Assembly (NCBI RefSeq): GCF_030063245.1
Contig: NZ_JASISR010000038.1
Span: 1-32,828, forward strand
Source: Paenarthrobacter sp. PH39-S1
GTDB taxonomy: Bacteria > Actinomycetota > Actinomycetes > Actinomycetales > Micrococcaceae
Reading direction: 5' to 3'
Length of the DNA stretch: 32,828 nt
Position numbers and translations under genes: made by a program. This document shows, in pieces, positions 25,540-32,828 of the stretch (position 1 is the first letter of the stretch; each line of letters opens with the position of its first letter). The notes below the pieces were generated by a model. It ran no database searches. It saw only the letters and a program-made list of their open reading frames with translations, and was not told the origin of the DNA.

Positions 25540-25613
25540 TAGGGCTACTCGGACTTGAACCGAGGACCTTAGGATTATGAGTCCCGCGCTCTAACCAGCT
25601 GAGCTATAGCCCC
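25540..25613 (-). tRNA. tRNA with CAT anticodon, probably tRNA-Ile2 (lysidine type)
   Basis: The minus strand folds as a full cloverleaf of 74 nt: acceptor GGGGCTA/TAGCCCT, D-arm GCTC/GAGC, anticodon loop CTCATAA and T-arm CTCGG-TTCAAGT-CCGAG with A as discriminator. CCA is not encoded. A CAT anticodon can be elongator Met, initiator or Ile2. The body (GGGGCTATAGCTCAG, TTCAAGTCC) resembles isoleucine tRNAs of actinobacteria more than their elongator Met tRNA as I remember it, so Ile2, modified by TilS, is my preferred call. Base pair 27-43 is C-A and 28-42 is G-T, a weak anticodon stem. Confidence 0.85.
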
Positions 25614-25807
25614 ATGCGCACGCACCGAAACGGCCGTCTTAGCCATCCTAATAGGTCTGAAGCCAGCTTCCGCGCATTTACCCGTCGGGCCGGGAGTGAA
25701 GCAGGAATTGCCGATCGGCTGCAGCGTCTTGTGGTTTCGGACCGAGCTCCCGGCCACAGATCCCAGAATTCAAACCCCGGATTCCGGAAGCCAGCCCTAG
25801 ACCTTGG

Positions 25808-25842
25808 ACCCCAGACCCCAGACCCCAGACCCCAGACCCTAG
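25808..25842. repeat. 7-bp tandem repeat with G-quadruplex motif at the glycosyltransferase stop
   Basis: The unit ACCCCAG occurs four times from 25808, with a fifth variant ACCCTAG. On the minus strand this is GGG followed by four GGGG runs with TCT spacers, a classic intramolecular G-quadruplex pattern. The array covers the glycosyltransferase stop codon (25839-25841) and the start of its 3' untranslated region. The rest of the gap to the tRNA (25614-25807) shows no gene. Confidence 0.92.
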
Positions 25843-27101
25843 ACCGCATAGTCCTCGTACCGGCCGCCGCGGTACAGGTCTTCGAAGGTGTCCAGCGTCT
25901 TGGCCAGGCCATGCTTTTCCACCATCTCGTGGCTGGCCTCACCCATGGCCGCGCGGTCTTCTGCGGGAAGCTGCAGAATAGTGGTGATTTTCTGCGCCAG
26001 GTCGCTGCTGTCCCCGGGCGTGAACAGGTATCCGTTGCTGCCCTCCCGCACCAGGTGCGGCAGTGCCATGGCATTGGCCAAAACCACGGGGGTGGAGGCG
26101 CTCATGGCCTCCAGTGTGACCAGTGACTGCAGCTCTGCGGTGCCCGGCATGCAAAAGAGATCCGCTTGAATGTACGCCTTGCGCAGGTCCGCATCGCTGG
26201 CGAGACCGAAAAACTTGACCCGGTCCTTCAGCCCCAGGCGTTCCGCCTGAGCCTTGAGCGCGGCTTTGACCTCCCCACCGCCGACAATTTCCACGTGGAC
26301 GTTGAGCTCTGCCGGCGTCTTGGCGACGGCGTCAAGCAGGACATCAACGTGCTTTTCTTCCGCCAAACGCCCGGCAAAGAGCACCGTTGGATGTTGGTGC
26401 CGTTCAATGTCCTCGCCGGGCTGGAGCTCATAGACTGCCGAATCGATTCCGTTGGAGAGCGGGAGCACCTGTGGCAGGAAGGCGTGCCGGTGCATGGCCT
26501 TAGCAGCCAGCGGCGTGGGAGTAGTGATCACGTCCGCACGGCCCATGACCTTGCCCATGTCCTTCCATGACACCCGCCCGATAATGTTCTTGAGCCACTG
26601 CGGAAACGGTAGGAAAGGATTCAGGTTTTCCGGCATGAAATGATTCGTCGCGATGATCCGGATACCGCGGCGCTGGGCCTCGTACACAACCTGCTCGCCG
26701 ATCATATAGTGGCTCTGGACGTGCACCACGTCCGGTTCAATCCGGTCAAAAAGCAGGCTGATGTCCTTCTTGATTTCCCAGGGCAGGCAGACGCGGAAAT
26801 ACTCATGCGTCGGCACCGAATGGGCACGGAGCCGGTGCACCGACGCCTCCCTGCGGAACTCGGTGAAGCTTTTCCCCTTGTCCGCGCGGCATGCGAGGAC
26901 GTGGACGTCGTGGCTGCGCGCGGTCATCCCCTTGGCCAGACGGTAGCTGAACATTGCCGCGCCGTTGATCTGGGGAGCGTAGGTGTCTGCAGCAATCAGG
27001 ACGGTCAGGCGCTTCGGTTGAACTTCGGGTTCCGTGCGGGCCTCCGGTGCGTGCTGGGCCGCGGCCCGGTGGTGCGGTTCGGTGCTCTGTACGGATGTCA
27101 C
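25839..27101 (-). CDS. GT4-family glycosyltransferase
   Basis: 420 residues from the GTG at 27101, eight bases after AGGAG; the longer frame has no support. A GT-B fold with N-terminal VLIAADTYAPQINGAAMFSY and DVVHVQSHYMIGEQV, and C-terminal nucleotide-sugar domain VLFAGRLAEEKHVDVLLDAV plus the EX7E motif in GTAELQSLVTLEAMSA. It is a retaining transferase of the PimB/sulfoquinovosyl or diacylglycerol glycosyltransferase type; acceptor and sugar cannot be fixed. Neighbouring phospholipid and membrane genes make a lipid acceptor plausible. The C-terminal codons run into a heptamer repeat, so the very end (YEDYAV) may vary between strains. Confidence 0.85.
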   Translation of the reverse strand: MTSVQSTEPHHRAAAQHAPEARTEPEVQPKRLTVLIAADTYAPQINGAAMFSYRLAKGMTARSHDVHVLACRADKGKSFTEFRREASVHRLRAHSVPTHEYFRVCLPWEIKKDISLLFDRIEPDVVHVQSHYMIGEQVVYEAQRRGIRIIATNHFMPENLNPFLPFPQWLKNIIGRVSWKDMGKVMGRADVITTPTPLAAKAMHRHAFLPQVLPLSNGIDSAVYELQPGEDIERHQHPTVLFAGRLAEEKHVDVLLDAVAKTPAELNVHVEIVGGGEVKAALKAQAERLGLKDRVKFFGLASDADLRKAYIQADLFCMPGTAELQSLVTLEAMSASTPVVLANAMALPHLVREGSNGYLFTPGDSSDLAQKITTILQLPAEDRAAMGEASHEMVEKHGLAKTLDTFEDLYRGGRYEDYAV

Positions 27102-27212
27102 TGAAATTACTCCTGGTGGCTTCTCACGCGACCGGTTCCCACCGGGTCCGCGCGCGCCGGGATTCCCGGCCGACGTGTTTTGACGCTGACGACTGGACTC
27201 CCCCACACCGGG

Positions 27213-28133
27213 CTACCGCTTCGCGGTTTTTTTCGAGCCCTTTTTATGGTCCTTTCGGGATGCGTCTCTCTGTTTGACCACATCGGGATGGTGTCGGGAC
27301 AGCGCTACGACTCCCACGATAGCAAGCAATGCGGCTCCGGCCATGCCAATGGCAATCACTGCGGGCACGTCGGGGCGGAGCTCGCCCAGAATGGTGATGC
27401 CAATCGCGATACCCACAATGGGGTCGATCACCGTCAGTCCGGCAATCACCAGATCAGGCGGTCCGCTGGCATAGGCGCTTTGCACGAACCAGGAGCCCAG
27501 CCCGCCGGCGGCGGCAATGGCAATAATGGAATACCACTGCACGTTCAGCAGAAAAAGACCGTTCGGATCGAAGAGCTGCTTTGAAATGATCCTGGTCAGC
27601 ACCGCGACGAAACCGAACAGGGCCCCCGCCCCGAGGATGTAGAAAAATGCCTTCAGCCGGTGCTTGAAGAGCACCATGCAGGTGCCCAGAAGCCCGACGA
27701 CGACGGCCAGCAGCAGGACGACCGTCAGCTCCTCCGCCACCGTGACATGCGTGTTTTCGCGCACCACATTGACGGCGAGCAGCACGAACAGTGCACTTCC
27801 CGTGACGCATAACGAGATCGTTACGACGGTGGCACGGTTGAGCCTGATGTTCTGATCCTTGGCATTGACGATCGTTGTGATGACAAGGGCAATCGCCCCG
27901 ATCGGCTGAATCACGGTCAGGGTTCCCAGGGTCAGAGCCACCACGTTAAGAGCCATGCCGGCGGTCAACAGCAGCAGTCCCAGCACCCAGCGCGGATTGC
28001 GCAGCAGTCGAAGAAATCCGTTCCCGCCCAGAGCCAGGCCGCCGGTGTTGGCCTGAACTGCACTGCCCTGGCGCTGGGCGCCGAAGGCCAGAAAAAACGC
28101 GCCGGCTACGGCGCAGGTCACAGCGAGCCACAT
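27213..28133 (-). CDS. DMT-type (EamA/NIPA-like) membrane transporter
   Basis: 306 residues with about nine or ten hydrophobic helices, starting MWLAVTCAVAGAFFLAFGAQ. LTLGTLTVIQPIGAIALVIT and the C-terminal IAGLTVIDPIVGIAIGITIL are the paired half-repeats of drug/metabolite transporters. The C-terminal tail is very basic (KDHKKGSKKTAKR). The ATG shares its first base with the TGA of the upstream phosphatidyltransferase (TGATG), so the two are translationally coupled. Substrate unknown; related actinobacterial proteins are annotated as DMT or NIPA-like permeases. Confidence 0.75.
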   Translation of the reverse strand: MWLAVTCAVAGAFFLAFGAQRQGSAVQANTGGLALGGNGFLRLLRNPRWVLGLLLLTAGMALNVVALTLGTLTVIQPIGAIALVITTIVNAKDQNIRLNRATVVTISLCVTGSALFVLLAVNVVRENTHVTVAEELTVVLLLAVVVGLLGTCMVLFKHRLKAFFYILGAGALFGFVAVLTRIISKQLFDPNGLFLLNVQWYSIIAIAAAGGLGSWFVQSAYASGPPDLVIAGLTVIDPIVGIAIGITILGELRPDVPAVIAIGMAGAALLAIVGVVALSRHHPDVVKQRDASRKDHKKGSKKTAKR

Positions 28134-28813
28134 CACGGGGCACCGTCTCCGGCCCGGGGGCCAGGGGACAGTGGTTCGTTCGGCAGCGAACCATCGGGTA
28201 TCCGTCCCGCGCTGCGGAGCTGGCGGTGTTTGCGCAAAATAGCCCAAAAGTAGCTGTTGGCCGCGATCAGGTGACCCACTATTCCTATCGTCAGGAAGAT
28301 CCAGGCGAGAATCTGGAGCGCATTCGGCTCCGAGCCCACCGCCTTCGCCAGCAGGAGCAGCGGAGTGCCCAGCAGAAGCGCGGCGATCCGGACTTTTCCC
28401 AGGATGCTGACCGGCAGATCCGGATGCCAGCGGAAGAACACGATGCACATGGTCAGCAGGACGGCGTCCGGAACCACCAGTGCGGCCAGCAGCCACCAAG
28501 GGGCGAGGCCGGCGATCACCAGAGTGATTGCCACGGCGGTCAGCGCCAGCCGGTCGGCGATGGGATCAAGCACTCTCCCCAGCCGGGACATCTGATCAAA
28601 ACGGCGTGCCACATAGCCATCCACCCAATCGGTGCCGCCCATGATGGCCAGCACCAACACGCCGAAGCCGTACTGCTGTTCGGCGAGGACGAGCCACATG
28701 AAAAGTGGCACACCGAGAAAACGCAGCACCGTGAGCACATTGGGGACGGTGAGGATCACCTCATGATCCGTCAGGGTTTCACCGCGCCGGGTTCCCGCTC
28801 CGATCAGTCTCAC
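28133..28813 (-). CDS. CDP-alcohol phosphatidyltransferase
   Basis: 226 residues from the GTG at 28813, five bases after GAGGAGGGGG. The family motif DG-x2-AR-x8-G-x3-D-x3-D is complete: DWVDGYVARRFDQMSRLGRV then LDPIADR, in the second helix region. Five or six membrane helices follow. It transfers a phosphatidyl group from CDP-diacylglycerol (made by CdsA, 10 kb away) to an alcohol such as glycerol-3-phosphate or inositol phosphate. The sequence alone does not decide between PgsA and a cardiolipin synthase-like enzyme. It is the first gene of the pair with the DMT transporter. Confidence 0.88.
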   Translation of the reverse strand: MRLIGAGTRRGETLTDHEVILTVPNVLTVLRFLGVPLFMWLVLAEQQYGFGVLVLAIMGGTDWVDGYVARRFDQMSRLGRVLDPIADRLALTAVAITLVIAGLAPWWLLAALVVPDAVLLTMCIVFFRWHPDLPVSILGKVRIAALLLGTPLLLLAKAVGSEPNALQILAWIFLTIGIVGHLIAANSYFWAILRKHRQLRSAGRIPDGSLPNEPLSPGPRAGDGAP

Positions 28814-28899
28814 GCCGTCCCCCTCCTCCGTCTCACGCTCATTCCGCTGCCGTTATCCTCTTACGTGGCGAGTGCTTCGCATCCGGCAGCGGACCGTCA

Positions 28900-29751
28900 T
28901 TACTTCCGGATCAATTTTCGCAGGAATATCAGCAGGATCGTTACGGACACCAGGAAGACGCCGACCGGAACCCAGCGGTCCCTGGCCGTCTGGGCGGCTG
29001 CCGACCCGGACAGATCGGCGAGCCCGCGGCGCGCATCCCTGGCGGCGTCGTCGGCCGTAATCTTGGCCTTGTGAATCAACGTCCGGGCGTCCTTCCGGAC
29101 ATCCGCATGGGCCATGATCGTTGCCCGCAGCCCGAGCAGATGCTCGCGCCGCGCCGCCGTCCGCTGGCTAAGCTCGTGTTCGGTCGGGGCGGGGCCGTTC
29201 AAGGCTGCCTTTGCTTCCTTCTCCGCCTTGGCGCGCTTGGACTTCGCAGTCTTCTCGGCCTTCTTGGCCTTGGCCTCGGCCTTGGTCAGCGGCTTTGCCA
29301 CCAAGGTGGAAGTATTGAACTTAGCGCCTTCTTTGACAACTCCGACGTCGTAGCGGAGACCGGTGATGGCCTGCTCCGGCTTCAGAGGCAACGCCTTCTT
29401 GAGCCTGAGCGCGCCGATCAGGCCGGCGATCAGGAGAACTATCAAGAAGAACGCGCCGACCAGCAAGGCCGCCAGCCAAGCCGGCATGATCGTGGCCAGC
29501 CCCATAATGGCCGCCACAACAAGCGCCACCACCAGAAGCGCCAGGAAGATCAGGGCCACGGCGAAGAATGCGGAAGCGATGCCCAGAGCTATGCCTTTGC
29601 GTTTGAGCTCCGCCTTCGCCAGGGAAATCTCATCGTTCAGCTGCTTGGGCACCAGCCGGGACGCCAGCTTGAGCGCGCCCATCAAGGTGGACCCGCTGCC
29701 CGCGGAGTGGACCTCCAGGGGGCCGGCCTTAGCGTGTCGAGCACTACTCAT
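28900..29751 (-). CDS. Holin-X (phage_holin_3_6-like) membrane protein with DUF3618-like C-terminus
   Basis: 283 residues from the ATG at 29751, downstream of GGAGG. Residues about 20-125 match actinobacterial holin-X proteins: LVPKQLNDEISLAKAELKRK, then two long hydrophobic helices. A Lys/Ala-rich charged linker (KAEAKAKKAEKTAKSKRAKA) follows. The C-terminal part, ELSQRTAARREHLLGLRATI with a terminal membrane helix (VPVGVFLVSVTILLIFL), resembles DUF3618. These two modules are often separate neighbouring genes in actinobacteria, so this may be a fusion. No prophage genes surround it. The role is unknown, probably an envelope stress or membrane-shape function. Confidence 0.65.
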   Translation of the reverse strand: MSSARHAKAGPLEVHSAGSGSTLMGALKLASRLVPKQLNDEISLAKAELKRKGIALGIASAFFAVALIFLALLVVALVVAAIMGLATIMPAWLAALLVGAFFLIVLLIAGLIGALRLKKALPLKPEQAITGLRYDVGVVKEGAKFNTSTLVAKPLTKAEAKAKKAEKTAKSKRAKAEKEAKAALNGPAPTEHELSQRTAARREHLLGLRATIMAHADVRKDARTLIHKAKITADDAARDARRGLADLSGSAAAQTARDRWVPVGVFLVSVTILLIFLRKLIRK

Positions 29752-29943
29752 CGGAACCGCCTCCATCATTGGAACCTGCGAACGCATACGGACCGCACGC
29801 GCACGATGCGCCGAGCTCCCCGGCACTCTTACTTCTCAAAATTACCATCGAGCTGGGCCTCGCCGAGCCGCTGCCGGACGGCGCCGAGGGCAGCCACCAC
29901 GCGGCTGCCGACCGGCCCGCGGACGAACCCGTTTGGCCGCCCA

Positions 29944-31362
29944 TCATGCCTTGAGGAGTTTGTTCTTATCCTCAAGCTCCCGACCAGTGACCTCGGGCAT
30001 CTTGGTCTTCACGAACCAGAAGGACAACGCGGCGAAGACGGCAAAGCCGCCGTACACAAAGCCCAGTCCGACGGCGGCGCTGAGGATCGGGAACAACAAG
30101 GTGACGACGAAGTTGAAGATCCAGTTGACCATCGCGGTCAGCCCAAGGGCCAGGGTCCGGATGCGGTTCGGGAAGATCTCGCCCAGAACCACCCACATCA
30201 CCGGTCCCCACGTAGCCGCGAAAAAGATCACGAAAATGTTGGCACCGACCAAGGCGACCGCGCCCCAAGGTGCGGGAAGGGAGACATTGTTTCCGCTGCC
30301 GGTGGCCTGCGAGAATGACACGGCCGCCGCGAGAAGGCCGAGGAACATACCGGCGGAACCGGCCAGCAGGAGCCTGGTGCGGCCCACCTTATCCACGAAA
30401 AAGATGGCCACAAATGTCAAGGCGACGTTAATAACCGCGGTAATGACCGACGTCGTAAATGAGTCCTTTTCGCTGAAACCGACCGATTGCCACAAGGTGT
30501 TCGAGTAGTAGAAGATCGCATTGATGCCAACCAGTTGCTGCAGCGCCGCAACTGCCATGCCGACCCACAGGACCGGTTGCAGTCCCAGTTTTGGTCCGCG
30601 CAGTTCCCGGAAGCTGGTTTTTTCCTCGCGCTCAAAACTGTCGCGGATTTCCTCAATGCGGGCATCGGGATCCCGGGAGCCAACCACGCTGGCGATGACT
30701 TTGCGTGCCTCATCGACTCTGCCGACACGGATCAGATATTGCGGGGATTCGGGAATGCCGAGGGACAGTGCGCCATAAACCGCTGCCGGCAGAACGCCCA
30801 CCAGCAGCATCCAGCGCCAGGCCGACAGACCCAGCCAGAACTGGCCCAAGGCGCCACCGGCAGAATCGGCCAGAAAGGCATCCGAGAGCAGTGCCAGAAA
30901 AATACCCGAGGTGATGGCGAGCTGCTGCAAGGATCCCAGCGCCCCACGCATTCGCGCCGGCGCCACTTCAGCAATATATGCCGGGGCAATCACTGACGCG
31001 GTTCCGATTGCCAGACCGCCGATGAAACGCCAGATCATCAGATCCCAGGCGGCGAAGGAGAGGCCTGCGCCAAGCGAGCTGGCAATGAAGAGGACCGCGG
31101 CCAGCACCATCACTTTTTTGCGGCCCCAGAGATCCGCCAACTGGCCCGCGAACCAGGCACCGGCGGCACACCCGAGTAGCGTAACCGCCACGACAAAACC
31201 TAGCACCGCGGGGTCCAAGGCAAATTCCGCCCGGATGGCCTCGTTGGCACCGTTAATCACCGCCGTGTCGAACCCGAACAACAGCCCGCCCAGAGCCGCC
31301 GCTATGGTCACACCGATAATCTTTCCCCGTTTTGGTGTTGCGCCGTGCTGTTCGGAACTCAT
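29944..31362 (-). CDS. MFS sugar porter
   Basis: 472 residues, ATG at 31362 after AGAGGAG. Twelve helices with sugar-porter signatures: GGLLFGFDTAVINGA (helix 1), GQLADLWGRKKVMV (loop 2-3), RFIGGLAIGTASVIAPAYIA with EVAPARMRG, IPESPQYLIRVGR (central loop), QQLVGINAIFYYSNT (helix 7) and GEIFPNRIRTLALG. The C-terminal PETKG motif is replaced by MPEVTGRELED. It imports a hexose, pentose or polyol, probably by proton symport; the substrate is not predictable. No sugar catabolic genes are adjacent. Divergent from the exporter at 31504. Confidence 0.9.
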   Translation of the reverse strand: MSSEQHGATPKRGKIIGVTIAAALGGLLFGFDTAVINGANEAIRAEFALDPAVLGFVVAVTLLGCAAGAWFAGQLADLWGRKKVMVLAAVLFIASSLGAGLSFAAWDLMIWRFIGGLAIGTASVIAPAYIAEVAPARMRGALGSLQQLAITSGIFLALLSDAFLADSAGGALGQFWLGLSAWRWMLLVGVLPAAVYGALSLGIPESPQYLIRVGRVDEARKVIASVVGSRDPDARIEEIRDSFEREEKTSFRELRGPKLGLQPVLWVGMAVAALQQLVGINAIFYYSNTLWQSVGFSEKDSFTTSVITAVINVALTFVAIFFVDKVGRTRLLLAGSAGMFLGLLAAAVSFSQATGSGNNVSLPAPWGAVALVGANIFVIFFAATWGPVMWVVLGEIFPNRIRTLALGLTAMVNWIFNFVVTLLFPILSAAVGLGFVYGGFAVFAALSFWFVKTKMPEVTGRELEDKNKLLKA

Positions 31363-31503
31363 GCTCTCTCCTCTGCTGGTCCAGGCTTTAGGATAAAGAC
31401 TTGGCCTTCTGCTGTCGGGAATTCCGCCGGATGTCCACTGAAACTACCAGCATACTGACTGACGTGGGGCACGCCACGGCTCGTAACCATCAGAGGAAGA
31501 TTC

Positions 31504-32718
31504 TTGAGCTCGCACGTCCATCCGGGGGACGCTCTCTCCCGCCGGCAAAAACTGGTCTACGTTCTGATTCTTGGCATGCTCACGGCGCTGGGTCCGTTCA
31601 CCGTGGATCTCTACCTGCCGGCATTCCCGATTCTCGAACATGACCTCAATGCCAGCGCCGCGGCTATCCAGCTCACACTGACAGCGACCACCCTGGGATT
31701 TGCACTAGGCCAGCTGGTGGTCGGTCCCTTCAGCGACAAGTTCGGGCGTCGGATGCCACTCATCCTGGCCACTGCTGTTCATGTGCTTGCATCAGTGGGG
31801 GCTGCGTTGTCCACGGACATCACTATGCTGGGGGTTTTCCGCGTGCTTCAGGGCGTCGGAGCGGCTGGCGGCGGTGTCGTCGCGATGGCGATGGTCCGGG
31901 ACCTGTTCAGCGGCTACCCGTTGGTTCGCATGCTGTCACGGCTTGCCCTGGTGAACGGTATGGCTCCGATACTGGCGCCGGTGATCGGTTCCCAGCTCCT
32001 GGGCCTCGTGGCGTGGCCGGGCATTTTTTGGTTCCTGACCGCATACGGATTTATTGTGCTGCTTGCGGCCTCCTTCTTCATCGTCGAAACACTGCCGGCT
32101 CAACAACGGCGCCGCTCCGGTGCCACGATGCGGCAGCGCTACCGCATCCTTTTCGCCGACCGGATCTTCGTGGGCACGCTGCTGGTCGGCGGACTGAATT
32201 TCGCGGGCCTGTTCACCTACCTTTCCGCATCTCCATTCCTCTTCCAGACGGTCTACAAATTTTCCCCGCAGGAGTACGGACTCCTCTTCGGAATTAACTC
32301 GTTAGGCATCGTTACCGGTGTGCAGGTCTCCGCGCGTTTGCTGCGTCGGCTCGGACCGCAATGGGTCATCGCCGCCGCCAGCGCGGTCCAACTGCTGATG
32401 GCTGCCCTGATTGTCATCTTCGATCAGCTGCAGCTGGGCCTGTGGGGCGTCATGCTGCCACTGTGGTTCTACATCATGGCCACGGGCTTTGCCTTCCCCT
32501 GCATCCAGGTCCTGGGACTCTCCAAACACGGCGCCCAAGCCGGCACTGCAGCGTCGCTGCTGGGCGCTTCCACCTTCGGCTTCGCCGGACTCGTCTCCCC
32601 TCTGGTCGGACTGGTCGGCGTGGGCAGCGCAACCCCAATGGGGGCAGTTATGGCGGCCTGCATCGCGCTGTTGGTGCTGTCCCTATGGATTGTCATTAGA
32701 CTGGCAAATACGGCGTGA
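31504..32718 (+). CDS. Bcr/CflA-type multidrug exporter (MFS DHA1)
   Basis: 404 residues from a TTG at 31504, four to five bases after GAGGAAG; no better start exists nearby. Twelve helices. LGPFTVDLYLPAFPILEHDL is the Bcr/CflA signature in helix 1, followed by GQLVVGPFSDKFGRRMPLIL (motif A), GVFRVLQGVGAAGGGVVAMA (motif B) and GMAPILAPVIGSQLLGLVAW (motif C, antiporter). Proton-driven efflux of drugs such as bicyclomycin or chloramphenicol is typical of the family; the actual substrate is unknown. The 141-bp divergent region to the sugar porter has no recognised operator. The remaining 110 bp of the window hold no gene. Confidence 0.9.
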   Translation: MSSHVHPGDALSRRQKLVYVLILGMLTALGPFTVDLYLPAFPILEHDLNASAAAIQLTLTATTLGFALGQLVVGPFSDKFGRRMPLILATAVHVLASVGAALSTDITMLGVFRVLQGVGAAGGGVVAMAMVRDLFSGYPLVRMLSRLALVNGMAPILAPVIGSQLLGLVAWPGIFWFLTAYGFIVLLAASFFIVETLPAQQRRRSGATMRQRYRILFADRIFVGTLLVGGLNFAGLFTYLSASPFLFQTVYKFSPQEYGLLFGINSLGIVTGVQVSARLLRRLGPQWVIAAASAVQLLMAALIVIFDQLQLGLWGVMLPLWFYIMATGFAFPCIQVLGLSKHGAQAGTAASLLGASTFGFAGLVSPLVGLVGVGSATPMGAVMAACIALLVLSLWIVIRLANTA

Positions 32719-32828
32719 TGGTACGGCTAGTCCGGGTAGGTGGTACTGCTCGTTTCGGCTAGGGGGTACCGCTGGAGGTGGGGCTGTGGTCCTCTTGGGA
32801 AATGGGCGGCATATTCGGTGCGGCCGCG

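Noticed and set aside
25808-25842. Telomere-like repeat of a linear replicon
   Set aside because: Only five units, internal, and next to ordinary chromosomal genes; actinobacterial linear ends use palindromic telomeres with terminal proteins.
28900-29751. Prophage lysis module
   Set aside because: The holin-like protein stands among housekeeping and transport genes, with no endolysin, integrase or structural genes nearby.
32719-32828. Degenerate GGTAC/GGCTAG repeats at the window end
   Set aside because: Too short and imperfect to classify, and cut by the window edge.

Overview
The window is high-G+C DNA with dense, partly overlapping genes. Gene content and order point to an actinobacterium of the Micrococcaceae (Arthrobacter-like): a leucine-catabolic cluster syntenic with mycobacterial Rv2498c-Rv2504c, a bkd operon with a divergent Lrp-type regulator, the core rpsB-tsf-pyrH-frr-cdsA block, actinobacterial DUF4383, DUF4282 and holin-X proteins, and GTG/TTG starts chosen by strong Shine-Dalgarno sites. 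The genus is an inference from remembered family features, not from a search.

Layout. (1) 1-0.66 kb: a decayed Phd/VapC-type toxin-antitoxin remnant lying between two palindromic elements. (2) 0.65-9.0 kb, minus strand: leucine/isovalerate degradation operon (mccB, mccA, acyl-CoA dehydrogenase, scoA, scoB, MaoC hydratase, CitE-type lyase), with a divergent TetR regulator at 9.0-9.66 kb. (3) 9.8-13.4 kb, minus strand: branched-chain 2-oxoacid dehydrogenase E1alpha, E1beta and E2, with a divergent Lrp/AsnC regulator. Regions 2 and 3 together encode the route from the leucine-derived 2-oxoacid to acetyl-CoA and acetoacetyl-CoA; only the transaminase and the E3 subunit are absent. (4) 14.2-16.8 kb: two small membrane proteins, a repeat-rich non-coding stretch and a broken sodium:solute (acetate-type) symporter. 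(5) 16.8-22.3 kb, minus strand: DivIVA-like protein, CdsA, ribosome recycling factor, UMP kinase, EF-Ts and ribosomal protein S2. (6) 22.6-25.5 kb: M23-type lipoprotein, glutaryl-CoA dehydrogenase-like enzyme with a perfect palindromic operator, and a frameshifted DUF4282 gene. (7) 25.5-32.7 kb: a CAT-anticodon tRNA, GT4 glycosyltransferase, DMT-type transporter, CDP-alcohol phosphatidyltransferase, holin-X/DUF3618-like protein, sugar porter and a Bcr/CflA-type drug exporter.

The most unusual signal is not one gene. At least nine unrelated short tandem repeats (periods 7, 11/15, 14, 15, 24, 26, about 28, 33 and 57 bp) lie within about 23 kb. Several are inside or at the edge of conserved genes. 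Some are in frame (biotin carboxylase linker, ScoA tail, E2 linker, a Gly-Ser-Thr repeat in a membrane protein). One breaks a gene (the symporter, net +43 nt). One is a G-quadruplex-type (GGGGTCT)n array on the stop codon of a glycosyltransferase. This pattern suggests a genome prone to local repeat expansion. I found no clear new defence or biosynthetic system.
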